Assembly (NCBI RefSeq): GCF_002051585.1
Contig: NZ_MZGX01000022.1
Coordinates: 31,841 to 95,840 of the forward strand
Length of the DNA: 64,000 bases
Direction of reading: 5' to 3'
DNA from: Ruminiclostridium hungatei
GTDB lineage: Bacteria > Bacillota > Clostridia > Acetivibrionales > DSM-1351
Under the pieces are notes generated by a model that had not been told where the DNA came from, did not search any database, and saw nothing but the letters and a program-made list of their open reading frames with translations. A program made the translations under genes and the position numbers. Positions 8,384 through 16,327 of this stretch are shown here, piece after piece (position 1 is the stretch's first letter; each line of letters opens with the position of its first letter).

Positions 8384-8391
8384 GCAGCTTT
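8366..8391 (-). terminator. terminator of the TOPRIM-ATPase operon
   Basis: On the minus strand AAAGCTGC and GCAGCTTT form a perfect 8-bp stem with a 10-base loop, followed by TTCTTA. It lies 35 bases beyond the stop of the TOPRIM-like gene. Confidence 0.6.
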
Positions 8392-8425
8392 AGATAATTG
8401 TTATGTAGTGTACATATATTTACTT

Positions 8426-9022
8426 TTATACTTTTCCTAGGCAGAACTCAACAAATTCATCCATATTTGTTTCCTTTACTTTCTTTAAATTACTACAGAA
8501 ATTATTAAGTTCCGAGGCCTCGCTTATAGTATATTTGCTATTCGTCGGGAAAATCTTAATATATTCTTTCTTTCGTTCAACACCCTTCTTTTCAAATGGA
8601 ATTTTTGCTTTTACTAATACAGATTCCAAATCTGGAGTATCATATATTGGAACAATATAATCATATGCCCAATGATCTTTAAACATTGATTTACTTATAT
8701 ATTCTGACTTTCTTTTGTCTGTACAATCATCTGTATCCATAATTATAAAAATCTTGAAATCAGGAGATAACTTCTTTTTCTTATTGATATACACTATTTC
8801 GGCATCATCAAAGTGAGTTATAAAGTCATTAAATGACCTAAATCTTGAATCATTTAAAATATTTTTTAAACTATTTATTTGTATTGATTTTTCTCCCTTT
8901 TTCTCACTTACCACCTCCATTTTTAACCTCAAGTTAGACTTGATGTAATCACATATCTGCTTTTCTGATTTTCCATGAACGATGACTACAGCTTTTAAAT
9001 AGCAGGGTTTTGATTTTACCAT
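8426..9022 (-). CDS. TOPRIM-like protein, partner of the adjacent ATPase
   Basis: A protein of 198 residues. It has an N-terminal VVIVHGKSEKQI segment with a glutamate at position 20, and FIIMDTDDC at residues 92-100. These match the conserved glutamate and DxD of TOPRIM folds, which coordinate Mg2+ in nucleases and topoisomerases. It starts 10 bases after the ATPase stop, so the two are one operon. Pairs of an OLD/AAA15-type ATPase with a small TOPRIM protein (for example PARIS AriA/AriB, AbiL and RloA/RloB types) act in phage defence. I infer a related role here and do not claim membership of a named type. The gene is visibly AT-richer than its neighbours. Confidence 0.75.
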   Translation of the reverse strand: MVKSKPCYLKAVVIVHGKSEKQICDYIKSNLRLKMEVVSEKKGEKSIQINSLKNILNDSRFRSFNDFITHFDDAEIVYINKKKKLSPDFKIFIIMDTDDCTDKRKSEYISKSMFKDHWAYDYIVPIYDTPDLESVLVKAKIPFEKKGVERKKEYIKIFPTNSKYTISEASELNNFCSNLKKVKETNMDEFVEFCLGKV

Positions 9023-9032
9023 ATCTGCCCCC

Positions 9033-10358
9033 CTACTCCATCATATCTAGCAATTCTTCAAAATCAAGATCTCTAGTGACTGGTACTCCTCCATACATTC
9101 CTTTTAGATATCTATTGCGATAATTTAAATTTGGGTGCACTCTATCTTCAAATTTAACAATTGGAACCAATTCCTTGTTTGCATCTTTGTCGACAACAAA
9201 CGTATAAATATACTCTGCATCAATATCCGATTCCAAAAGCATAGTATTGTGAGTAGTGATTATTAATTGACCTTTGATTGAATCAATAAGATTACATAAA
9301 ATATTATTAACCAGCAAATCATGGATACCGGTATCCAGCTCATCAATAATGACGGTTTCCCCTTCAACACTCATTAATAAAAAGGGTATTATTCTCAATA
9401 GATATTGCGTTCCCGTAGATTCCAATTCATAATCAACATCAACAATTTTTCCATATATTAATTTTTTGAAAAACAAACTATATTTTATATTTTCATCTAC
9501 TACTTCTCTTTTGTAATAAGCTTCCTTAATATCAGAGTATGCCAATGTGAAGAACTCATTTACCATTCTTTCCGCATTGTTTAATTCATTTTCTTCTGCT
9601 ATACTTATTGTTCCATTATCAAGAACACCTAACATTCTATGACTGATACCCATATTGCCTCTTTCTGAACGAAACCCTGATTTTACCCGGATAGACATGG
9701 ACATAAATGAAGCAATAACGTCATAAAGACGTTTATTAATTTTTCCCCTAACATACCCCTCTGCTTTATCTTCAATTTCAAACACGAGCATAGATAAAAA
9801 AGTATGCTTTCCATTATATTTCTCTAGCAAATTATAAAATTCTTTATAATAGGTATTATCATTAAATATCTTTTCATTAATTGTTATTTTATTTTCAAGG
9901 ATTTCAAAAAATACATTCCTGTTTTTGTTTAAAACGTATTCTAGCTTTTCATGAACTACTTTGCTATTATCATATTCAATCAAATACTTCCCACTTCTGT
10001 TGTTTATTACAAATTCAAATTCAAGCGACATATTTTCATTCGTATTAATAGTCTTGCAACTCCTGATTATTGCTTCTGTATCACTTAAATTTTTAGAGAT
10101 AAACATTCTAAGACCCTCATTAGACATTATATCCTGCGAATCATCATGGCCATCCAATAATTTTTGTAATGCTGTTTTTATTGACATTGTACGCAACGAT
10201 TCACACAATGTATAAAATACAGTTGAAAAGTTTGATTTACCTACTCCATTTTCTCCATAAATAATAATAAGAGGTTTAGCTTCTTTCTTTTTTGCAGACA
10301 AATCTACCTCTAAATTAATAAGTGATTTGTAATTTTTTATTTTAACACTCGTAAACAT
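9033..10358 (-). CDS. AAA15/OLD-like ATPase of a putative defence pair
   Basis: A protein of 441 residues with ABC-type ATPase motifs split as in SMC/RecF/OLD proteins: Walker A GENGVGKSN at 35-43, an ESTGT signature at 313-317, Walker B ending DELDTGIH at 339-346, and H-loop TTHN at 368-371. The insert between Walker A and the signature (about 270 residues) is charged and lacks known domains. It is upstream of, and 10 bases from, the TOPRIM-like gene. In related pairs the ATPase acts as sensor and the TOPRIM protein as nuclease effector, which is my inference here. The AT-rich DNA suggests horizontal transfer. Confidence 0.82.
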   Translation of the reverse strand: MFTSVKIKNYKSLINLEVDLSAKKKEAKPLIIIYGENGVGKSNFSTVFYTLCESLRTMSIKTALQKLLDGHDDSQDIMSNEGLRMFISKNLSDTEAIIRSCKTINTNENMSLEFEFVINNRSGKYLIEYDNSKVVHEKLEYVLNKNRNVFFEILENKITINEKIFNDNTYYKEFYNLLEKYNGKHTFLSMLVFEIEDKAEGYVRGKINKRLYDVIASFMSMSIRVKSGFRSERGNMGISHRMLGVLDNGTISIAEENELNNAERMVNEFFTLAYSDIKEAYYKREVVDENIKYSLFFKKLIYGKIVDVDYELESTGTQYLLRIIPFLLMSVEGETVIIDELDTGIHDLLVNNILCNLIDSIKGQLIITTHNTMLLESDIDAEYIYTFVVDKDANKELVPIVKFEDRVHPNLNYRNRYLKGMYGGVPVTRDLDFEELLDMME

Positions 10359-10405
10359 TTCATCACTCCTCCATGCATCCTAATATCAATATTATATGCA
10401 TTTAT

Positions 10406-10441
10406 GTTATAAATTATAACACTTTTTTAAAAAAACATCAA
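10406..10441 (-). promoter_or_regulatory. promoter with embedded 15-bp palindrome, ATPase-TOPRIM operon
   Basis: TTGATG (10436-10441) and TATAAT (10413-10418) are 17 bases apart on the minus strand. The -10 lies inside the perfect palindrome GTTATAAATTATAAC (10406-10420), so a dimeric repressor could occlude it. The spacer is an uninterrupted T7A6 tract, which is likely to be intrinsically curved. Confidence 0.6.
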
Positions 10442-10629
10442 CAGATTTGTTTGTTTTTTACTTTACAATTACACCTGTTTTCTATCCGATTTAAATGTAT
10501 TAGTATAAAAGGACAGGTATATTTGTGTTATGTGTAAAAAATCAATATATTATATCAAAAATGAATAATCTTAAATATACAATCAAACACATAAAATATG
10601 GTCTTTAAAGTCTCCTGCCCCTCTACTCC

Positions 10630-11547
10630 TTACGTAAAATAGCTCATAAGTTCCTTATATCTATCCTGGGCCGAATAACATGTATCCAGCAGATATCCCC
10701 TCTCTTCCCCGAACTCCTTCAGCCCCCGGTAATAGAACAGCTTATGCTCTTCGTCAATAATAAAAGGTGCTATCCCATTTCTCAGACACTCTTTAAAAAT
10801 AATCATCCGCCCCACCCTTCCATTTCCATCCTGGAAGGGATGAACAGCTTCAAAACTGTAATGGAATTCAATAATATCTTCAAAGGTTACTTTCTGAAGC
10901 TGGCTGTAATCAATGAGCAATTTAGCCATCTCACCCTTTACCTTGGAGGGCGCCGCTGTCTTTCTGTTACCTGTCATGTTAGGCTTTTTTTTGTAATCGC
11001 CCACATTAAACCATTCTTTCCGGCTGTCCGAAGTATTGCTTTTCAATATTCTGTGGAATTCCTTGATAATAGCCTCCGACAATTCCCGGTCTGCCGTTTC
11101 CAGCATATAATCAAAGCACTGAAAATGATTTATGGTCTCCACAATATCATCAATAGACGCTGTTTCATCCTTTTCTGTAACAATGGAATTGGTTTCGTAA
11201 ATATATCTTGTCTGATCCTCTGAAAGTTTGCTCCCCTCAATGCGATTGGAGTTATATGCCAATTTTATTTGGGTCTGATGATATATACCGCCTTTGAGCT
11301 TCATTGCCTTCTCTTCCCTGAGCTGCTCAAGCAGCGGATTGTCAATCCTGTTTTCCATCTCCATTATATCACCCGGCTGGCAATTCAAAACCTTGCAGAT
11401 ATCTTCAATAATTTTTATTGATACATTTTCATTTTTGGAAAGCTTCGCCATTGTGGTGGAAGACATACCTATACGTTTTTGTAATTCAGTTTTGGAAATG
11501 TTTTTTTCCGAGAGCAGTTTAAAAAGCTTTGTATAATGAATTGCCAT
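10630..11547 (-). CDS. HTH-Fic family protein (putative AMP-transferase)
   Basis: A protein of 305 residues. Residues 1-65 form an XRE-type helix-turn-helix (SKTELQKRIGMSSTTMAKLS). The catalytic Fic motif HPFQDGNGRVGR is complete at 236-247, with the catalytic histidine present. An inhibitory-helix motif SNRIEG at 100-105 fits the (S/T)xxxE(G/N) consensus of class II Fic proteins, whose N-terminal helix blocks ATP binding within the same chain. The family transfers AMP to target proteins; the target is unknown. The HTH suggests it binds DNA, perhaps its own promoter. It is a single gene next to the defence-like pair. Confidence 0.9.
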   Translation of the reverse strand: MAIHYTKLFKLLSEKNISKTELQKRIGMSSTTMAKLSKNENVSIKIIEDICKVLNCQPGDIMEMENRIDNPLLEQLREEKAMKLKGGIYHQTQIKLAYNSNRIEGSKLSEDQTRYIYETNSIVTEKDETASIDDIVETINHFQCFDYMLETADRELSEAIIKEFHRILKSNTSDSRKEWFNVGDYKKKPNMTGNRKTAAPSKVKGEMAKLLIDYSQLQKVTFEDIIEFHYSFEAVHPFQDGNGRVGRMIIFKECLRNGIAPFIIDEEHKLFYYRGLKEFGEERGYLLDTCYSAQDRYKELMSYFT

Positions 11548-11746
11548 TTAATCACCTTCCTTTAAATTATTATACCCCTTTTCTTTACAAATATAAAGCC
11601 TTTACAAAATATGTTTACTTTTATAAAGAAAATATTAATATATCTCCAAATAACATTTTGAAGGAAAAGTTAAAAATTACTGCCTGTGACACGGGTAGCT
11701 TTTATTGCTGTCAGAAATTTGTTGCCAGAGAATTATGTGTTCATAT

Positions 11747-11765
11747 TTCATACTCTGTGAATGTA
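11747..11765 (+). promoter_or_regulatory. operator copy 1 for the MFS-operon TetR
   Basis: A 19-base site ending GAATGTA that matches the copy at 11802-11820 at 15 of 19 positions. It ends three bases before the -35 element of the TetR promoter. Confidence 0.5.
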
Positions 11766-11768
11766 TAC

Positions 11769-11797
11769 TTGACAAAATATGCCTTAGCCCCTATAAT
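11769..11797 (+). promoter_or_regulatory. consensus promoter of the TetR-MFS genes
   Basis: TTGACA (11769-11774) and TATAAT (11792-11797) with a 17-base spacer, a perfect match to the vegetative consensus. It is flanked on both sides by copies of the 19-bp operator. Confidence 0.85.
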
Positions 11798-11801
11798 ACA
11801 A

Positions 11802-11820
11802 TACATACTCATAGAATGTA
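11802..11820 (+). promoter_or_regulatory. operator copy 2 for the MFS-operon TetR
   Basis: An imperfect inverted repeat TACAT-N7-GAATGTA lying over the transcription start, four bases after the -10. Bound repressor would block the promoter directly. Confidence 0.6.
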
Positions 11821-11845
11821 TATTGTTTAAGGAGGGTAACAGCGG

Positions 11846-12481
11846 ATGGCACGCAACAAATATCCGGAAGAAACGCAGGCAAAAATACTGGAAGCAGCCA
11901 TGAGACTTTTTTTAAAAAAGGGTTATGAGCAAACAACCATACAGGATATTGTAAGTGAACTGGGCGGTCTGACAAAAGGCGCTTTTTATCATCATTTTAA
12001 ATCCAAAGAGGAAGTAATGGACGCGTTGACCACGAAGTTATTCTATGACGACAATCCATTTGAAAAGGTAAAAAGGCAGAAGGACTTGACAGGACTTGAA
12101 AAGATAAAATCAATGTTCCTGCAATCACTGGACGACAACAGTGACCATCGCCAAATCAGTATAGAAGCAATGCAGTTGCTGGGCAGTCCTAATTTTTTGA
12201 AGGTTCTTATTGACGATAACCGTGATACGGTAGCCCCTATGTACCAGGAATTAATTGAGGAGGGCATACGGGATGGCTCAATAAAATCGGAACAGGCAAA
12301 ACTGCTTGCCCAGGTGTTTGTATTGCTTACTAATTTCTGGATGATACCCACAATATACCCCGGTACGGCAGAGGAAAGCTGGCAGCGGCTTCTGTTTGTC
12401 AAAGAAATTACCGATAAAATGGGCATGCCTGTTTTGGATGACCACATAATCGAGTTATGTCGGCAGAGCTTGCCGGAATAA
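11846..12481 (+). CDS. TetR/AcrR-family regulator of the MFS exporter
   Basis: A regulator of 211 residues with a TetR helix-turn-helix in residues 26-50 (TTIQDIVSELGGLTKGAFYHH) and a long C-terminal ligand domain. A GGAGGG site precedes the ATG by nine bases. Three copies of a 19-bp operator-like sequence lie around its promoter (two) and just before the MFS gene (one). This strongly suggests it represses both itself and the exporter and is released by the exported compound. The ligand is not predictable here. A short hairpin overlapping its stop codon may reduce read-through into the exporter gene. Confidence 0.92.
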   Translation: MARNKYPEETQAKILEAAMRLFLKKGYEQTTIQDIVSELGGLTKGAFYHHFKSKEEVMDALTTKLFYDDNPFEKVKRQKDLTGLEKIKSMFLQSLDDNSDHRQISIEAMQLLGSPNFLKVLIDDNRDTVAPMYQELIEEGIRDGSIKSEQAKLLAQVFVLLTNFWMIPTIYPGTAEESWQRLLFVKEITDKMGMPVLDDHIIELCRQSLPE

Positions 12482-12500
12482 AATTGCCATCAGGCAATTT
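12481..12500 (+). terminator. short hairpin between TetR and MFS genes
   Basis: AAATTGCC and GGCAATTT form a perfect 8-bp stem with an ATCA loop, followed by TTATTT. The stem starts on the last base of the TetR stop codon. It may be a weak or attenuating terminator. Confidence 0.5.
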
Positions 12501-12513
12501 TTATTTAACCATT

Positions 12514-12532
12514 TACATTCATACCGAATGTA
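12514..12532 (+). promoter_or_regulatory. operator copy 3, upstream of the MFS gene
   Basis: TACATTC and GAATGTA form a perfect 7-bp inverted repeat around five bases, with the same 19-base length and outer sequence as the site at 11802-11820. It lies 18 bases before the MFS start codon, so a second controlled promoter or a roadblock is likely. Confidence 0.6.
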
Positions 12533-12550
12533 TAAAAGAGAGGAAATCCT

Positions 12551-13783
12551 ATGAATTCAAAATTATTTAACCGCAGCTTCACATTATTGCTTTTTGGACA
12601 GATAAGCTCCCTTTTCGGTAATACCATCCTTAGATTTGCATTATCCATGTACATTTTGGAGGTCACGGGCTCCGCCACAATTTTTGCAAGCCTTCTGGCA
12701 ATTTCAATCGTTCCCACAATCTTGCTCTCCCCCCTTGGCGGCATATTGGCAGACAGGGTAAACCGGCGAAATATTATGGTTGCACTGGATTTTATATCCG
12801 GACTGTCGGTACTGTCTTTTGTTTTTATTCTTTCTGATAGTAATGTTGTCACAGCCATTGGAGCAATCATGGTTATCCTGTCCATCCTGGCGGCTTTTGA
12901 GTCTCCTGCTGCAACGGCCTGTGTTCCCCAGTTGCAGGAAGGCGATAATGTCATTCGTGCAAACGCCGCGGTTTATCAGGTGTCAGCTTTGGCTGGATTA
13001 GCAGCTCCCATCCTGGGCAGTGTTTTCTATTCAATATTTGGACTATACCCGATTATAATAGCAAGTGTGGTGTGTTTCTTTATAACCGCTTTATTTGAGT
13101 GCTTTATAAAATTGGAGCATACACCCTCCAGTATGAAAAACAACATTTTCACTATCATTAAAAACGACTTTTCAGCAAGCATGAGGTTTATGACAAAGGA
13201 ACAACCAAATATCTTAAAGCTTTTGCTGCTAATTGCCATTATCAGCTTTTTTATTGCAAGTCTTGCGACAGTGGGAATGCCCTTTATGATACGAAATGTC
13301 CTCGGCTTGGACGCAACCTTTTACGGGGCGGCTGAAAGCGCACTTGGAGCTGCTTCCATCGCGGGAAGTATTGCGGCAGGCTTGCTTGTTGGCAAATTTA
13401 AAAATTCAAAGCTGTATTTACTGCTTGCCGCACTGGGAATCAGCCTGCTTCCCGCAGGCCTGGCCTTTTTGCTCAAGGCTCCCACTATGGTTTCATATGG
13501 CTCAATTATTCTATCCTTCGTATTGGCACAATTTCCAGCCACGATTTTCTCGGTATTCGGGTTGTCCATCATACAGCAAAAGACGCCCAACGAGCTTCTG
13601 GGAAAAGTCATGTCCTATGCAGCAACCATTACACTGTGCGCACAGCCCCTGGGACAAATGGTATATGGTATCCTGCTTGACCTGCTGCACAACAGGGTAT
13701 TTTGGGTTTTAATACCTACAGCAATCCTGCTGTACCTGGCAGGCACAGCTTCAAAGAAAATGTTTTCAGACTTTGAAAAATAG
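12551..13783 (+). CDS. MFS transporter, drug/macrolide-efflux-like
   Basis: A protein of 410 residues with about twelve hydrophobic segments. The loop between helices 2 and 3 carries GGILADRVNRRNIM, the signature loop of the major facilitator superfamily. The overall pattern (NRSFTLLLFGQISSLFG start, length near 400) resembles the Mef-like efflux branch. It probably exports a toxic compound by proton antiport across the cytoplasmic membrane. A GAGGAAAT site precedes the ATG. The gene follows a TetR regulator and an operator copy, so inducible export is likely. The substrate is unknown. Confidence 0.88.
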   Translation: MNSKLFNRSFTLLLFGQISSLFGNTILRFALSMYILEVTGSATIFASLLAISIVPTILLSPLGGILADRVNRRNIMVALDFISGLSVLSFVFILSDSNVVTAIGAIMVILSILAAFESPAATACVPQLQEGDNVIRANAAVYQVSALAGLAAPILGSVFYSIFGLYPIIIASVVCFFITALFECFIKLEHTPSSMKNNIFTIIKNDFSASMRFMTKEQPNILKLLLLIAIISFFIASLATVGMPFMIRNVLGLDATFYGAAESALGAASIAGSIAAGLLVGKFKNSKLYLLLAALGISLLPAGLAFLLKAPTMVSYGSIILSFVLAQFPATIFSVFGLSIIQQKTPNELLGKVMSYAATITLCAQPLGQMVYGILLDLLHNRVFWVLIPTAILLYLAGTASKKMFSDFEK

Positions 13784-13961
13784 CCTTCTGACTTTTATGT
13801 TATGGTAATTAAGGTAGTTCAGAACTTCAGTAGTTCAGCATTTCAGTAATCTCAGCCTCCCTACCGGGGCAGCATCTGTTGTTTTGTGGTTCAGAGTATA
13901 GTAAAATTAGCTCAGCTACAATTGTAACAGAAAATAAATTGCGTTCATATAAGGAGCTATC

Positions 13962-14546
13962 ATGGGACTTTTGCAGAATTTGATTGAACAAAGTCGTCTT
14001 CCGGACGGTTTTATCGGCAGATTGATGTTGAAAATTATGAATAACGCTCATAAGGGGCTGACACTTTGGGGAATATCGAAGCTCAAATCCGGAAAAAACG
14101 TGCTGGATGTAAGTTGCGGCGGAGGCAGTGCAATTCGGCTGCTTGCCGAAAGCGGCAAGTTTGAGCATGTTTATGGAATCGATCTGTCCCCTGAGGCAGT
14201 GGCCCTATCCACCCAATATAACCAGCGGCTGATAAATAGAGGTATTGTCACCATTGAGAAGGCATCTGTTTTGGAGCTTCCTTTTGAAAATGCTTTTTTC
14301 GATGCAATAGTCACCTTTCAATCTCATTATCATTGGCCCCATATTTTGCAGGCTGTCCGGGAAATACATAATAAACTGACACCGGGCGGGCAATTTGTCC
14401 TTGTGGCAGAGAAGTATAAAATTGAATATCACATGAAGGAGTATAACACTGCAAAGCTTACAAAAGATTTGCTGCGGGACAGCGGCTTCAGAATAGTCCA
14501 ATTGTTTGAAAACAGCAAGCATATTTGTGCTCTGGGAACAAAATAG
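13962..14546 (+). CDS. class I SAM-dependent methyltransferase
   Basis: A protein of 194 residues. Motif I reads VLDVSCGGGSA (residues 47-57), with serine where most class I enzymes have glycine before the cysteine. An acidic GIDLS follows at the end of beta 2, and a FFDAIVTFQSHYHW motif IV follows. The family transfers methyl groups from S-adenosylmethionine; the substrate cannot be assigned. AAGGAG precedes the ATG. It lies 178 bases after the MFS gene on the same strand with no clear terminator between them, so co-expression is possible. A bidirectional hairpin follows at 14587-14618. Confidence 0.85.
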   Translation: MGLLQNLIEQSRLPDGFIGRLMLKIMNNAHKGLTLWGISKLKSGKNVLDVSCGGGSAIRLLAESGKFEHVYGIDLSPEAVALSTQYNQRLINRGIVTIEKASVLELPFENAFFDAIVTFQSHYHWPHILQAVREIHNKLTPGGQFVLVAEKYKIEYHMKEYNTAKLTKDLLRDSGFRIVQLFENSKHICALGTK

Positions 14547-14586
14547 CTGGGGTTACCCCTGCTTCCTTCGATTTTTTGATATATAA

Positions 14587-14618
14587 AAGAGGACTACCAT
14601 TTACTGGGTAATCCTCTT
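14587..14618. terminator. bidirectional terminator hairpin between convergent genes
   Basis: AAGAGGACTACC pairs with GGTAATCCTCTT with one mismatch around an 8-base loop. It lies between the methyltransferase (plus) and the small membrane protein (minus), and A/T-rich flanks suit both directions. Confidence 0.7.
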
Positions 14619-14646
14619 AATTCATTAAGCTAATAGTATTTAGTTT

Positions 14647-14967
14647 TTAGTTTCTATTTTTTCTTAATTCTTTCTTTATGGTTATATCTCTTTTAAAATA
14701 ACGGTATGTAATCCAAAAACCCAATAACGCAAGAATACCAAAAATAATAATGCCAGGAAGCCTATTGGAAAAGTCCCAAACCATGTTTTTATCCAGTATA
14801 GTGGCAAATGAAAAATATAACGCTAAAAATAAGCAAAATAGGCTTGGTAATAGGTTGAATACAATTCCAATCCACATTGCTTTATTGGGTATATTTATAT
14901 TACTGGGTAATTCTCCATCCCCATGAGGGATTAAATCTTCATCAGAATATTCTATTTTACGTCCCAT
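14647..14967 (-). CDS. small two-helix membrane protein, unknown
   Basis: A protein of 106 residues from the ATG at 14967, which has AGGAGTG seven bases upstream. An acidic N-terminus (YSDEDLIPHGDGE) is followed by two membrane helices (about residues 30-55 and 69-90) and a strongly basic tail ending in a KKELRKNRN segment. I do not recognise the family. It stands alone, convergent with the methyltransferase and upstream of the rpsI terminator. The topology suggests both ends in the cytoplasm. Confidence 0.7.
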   Translation of the reverse strand: MGRKIEYSDEDLIPHGDGELPSNINIPNKAMWIGIVFNLLPSLFCLFLALYFSFATILDKNMVWDFSNRLPGIIIFGILALLGFWITYRYFKRDITIKKELRKNRN

Positions 14968-15221
14968 GATAACACTCCTAGTTCTTTTATCTTTAATTTT
15001 AGCAATACATGGCATAGAAATAAAGCTATTTTTTTAATGACAGTACTATTACTATAAACATTGTGAAACATGGCTCCGAATTAGTCTCTGCTTCAGAAAC
15101 TGCATCAGCTTACTGCAGCCGGTGTCGATGAAAGATTAATTAAAAAATAGGTTTATATTTGTCTATTGTACGCCTATTATCCACCAACTTTTATTGGCCC
15201 TTATAAGATTTTGAAAATAAT

Positions 15222-15253
15222 AAAACCCCCAAACTATACCGTTTGAGGGTTTT
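15222..15253 (-). terminator. terminator of rplM-rpsI
   Basis: AAAACCCCCAAAC and GTTTGAGGGTTTT form a long stem with one mismatch and a 6-base loop. On the minus strand it is followed by ATTATTTTC. It lies 16 bases past the rpsI stop. Confidence 0.85.
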
Positions 15254-15269
15254 GTATTTGTTAAGAATA

Positions 15270-15662
15270 TTATCTCTTTGAGAACTGTGGTGCTCTTCTT
15301 GCCTTCTTGAGACCGTATTTCTTTCTTTCCTTCATTCTTGGGTCTCTTGTGAGGAAGCCTGCTTTCTTAAGAGCCGGTCTGAGTTCTTCGTCAGCCTTTA
15401 AGAGAGCTCTTGCTATTCCGTGTCTGATTGCGCCGGCCTGACCGGTGAAACCTCCGCCGATAACCTTGCATATAACATCAAACTTTGCCACTGTATCTGT
15501 GAGGGTTAATGGTTGTTTAACTATAACCTTCAAAGTATCCAATCCAAAGTAATCATCCAATGATCTGTCATTTATAAGAATCTTGCCTTCACCAGGAACA
15601 AGTCTTACTCTTGCTACTGATTTCTTTCTACGTCCTGTACCATAGTAATATACTTTTGCCAT
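15270..15662 (-). CDS. rpsI: 30S ribosomal protein S9
   Basis: A full-length S9 of 130 residues with the [14 protein letters not shown] start and a basic C-terminal tail ending FSKR. In the ribosome this tail reaches the P-site tRNA. It assembles into the head of the 30S subunit. A GGAGGGAGG site precedes the ATG. It follows rplM by 18 bases, the usual rplM-rpsI operon. The hairpin at 15222-15253 ends the transcript. Confidence 0.99.
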   Translation of the reverse strand: MAKVYYYGTGRRKKSVARVRLVPGEGKILINDRSLDDYFGLDTLKVIVKQPLTLTDTVAKFDVICKVIGGGFTGQAGAIRHGIARALLKADEELRPALKKAGFLTRDPRMKERKKYGLKKARRAPQFSKR

Positions 15663-15680
15663 TATTTTGTCCTCCCTCCA

Positions 15681-16115
15681 TTAAATATTTAAGTCAAGTA
15701 CTTCAGGCTTCTGCGCCTGATGGTTGTGTTCAGTTCCTCTGTAAACTTTGAGCTTTCTGAACATTTGTCTTCCAAGACTGTTCTTAGGAAGCATTCCCTT
15801 AATCGCCACTTCAACAGCTCTTTCAGGGTGCTTTTCCATCAAATGCTTGTATTTGACTTCCTTCAATCCGCCTGGATGAAGTGAGTGAGTTCTGTAAAGC
15901 TTCTGATCAAGTTTTTTACCTGTCAAAAGAACTTTTTCTGCATTCAGTACTATTACATGATCGCCAGTATCAACATGTGGTGTGAATATCGGCTTATTTT
16001 TTCCTCTTAGAATAGCGGCAACTTCACTTGCCAATCTTCCAAGCGGCTTACCTTCAGCATCAATAATGTACCATTTTCTTTCAATCTGTTCCGCTTTTGC
16101 CATGAAAGTTTTCAT
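15681..16115 (-). CDS. rplM: 50S ribosomal protein L13
   Basis: An L13 of 144 residues, typical length, with the conserved [18 protein letters not shown] and [13 protein letters not shown] segments. It is an early-assembling 50S protein. It is the first gene of a two-gene operon with rpsI. The transcript appears to start about 150 bases upstream, leaving a structured leader that resembles known L13 autoregulatory leaders. AAGGAGG precedes the ATG. Confidence 0.99.
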   Translation of the reverse strand: MKTFMAKAEQIERKWYIIDAEGKPLGRLASEVAAILRGKNKPIFTPHVDTGDHVIVLNAEKVLLTGKKLDQKLYRTHSLHPGGLKEVKYKHLMEKHPERAVEVAIKGMLPKNSLGRQMFRKLKVYRGTEHNHQAQKPEVLDLNI

Positions 16116-16134
16116 TTCCTAATACTACCTCCTT

Positions 16135-16215
16135 AAAAATCTGTACTGTCTATGTCAAACAGTGTTCACCGTATATGTGACGGTTTTCAATTATAACCGT
16201 TTCGAGGTCTTGATA
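16135..16215 (-). promoter_or_regulatory. candidate L13 leader (autoregulatory RNA)
   Basis: Two small hairpins lie just before the rplM ribosome binding site: ACCG/CGGT arms at 16168-16184 and ACTGT/ACAGT arms at 16145-16163. Firmicutes rplM genes often carry an L13 leader at this position. I match it by place and hairpins, not by a covariance model. Confidence 0.5.
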
Positions 16216-16275
16216 ATTTGCTGAAATCCTGATAAAAATTCCTTATTCATTTTTCAAGTCCTTGGACACTAGAAC

Positions 16276-16304
16276 ATTTTAATATACACTTCTAACTATG
16301 TCAA
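16276..16304 (-). promoter_or_regulatory. promoter of rplM-rpsI
   Basis: TTGACA (16299-16304) and TAAAAT (16276-16281) with a 17-base spacer on the minus strand. Transcription from here gives a leader of about 150 bases. Confidence 0.8.
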
Positions 16305-16327
16305 GTATAAATTACCGAGATTTTAAT

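Noticed and set aside
13800..13920. Scattered TTCAG pentamers after the MFS gene
   Set aside because: Irregular spacing and short unit; no consistent period, so likely chance.
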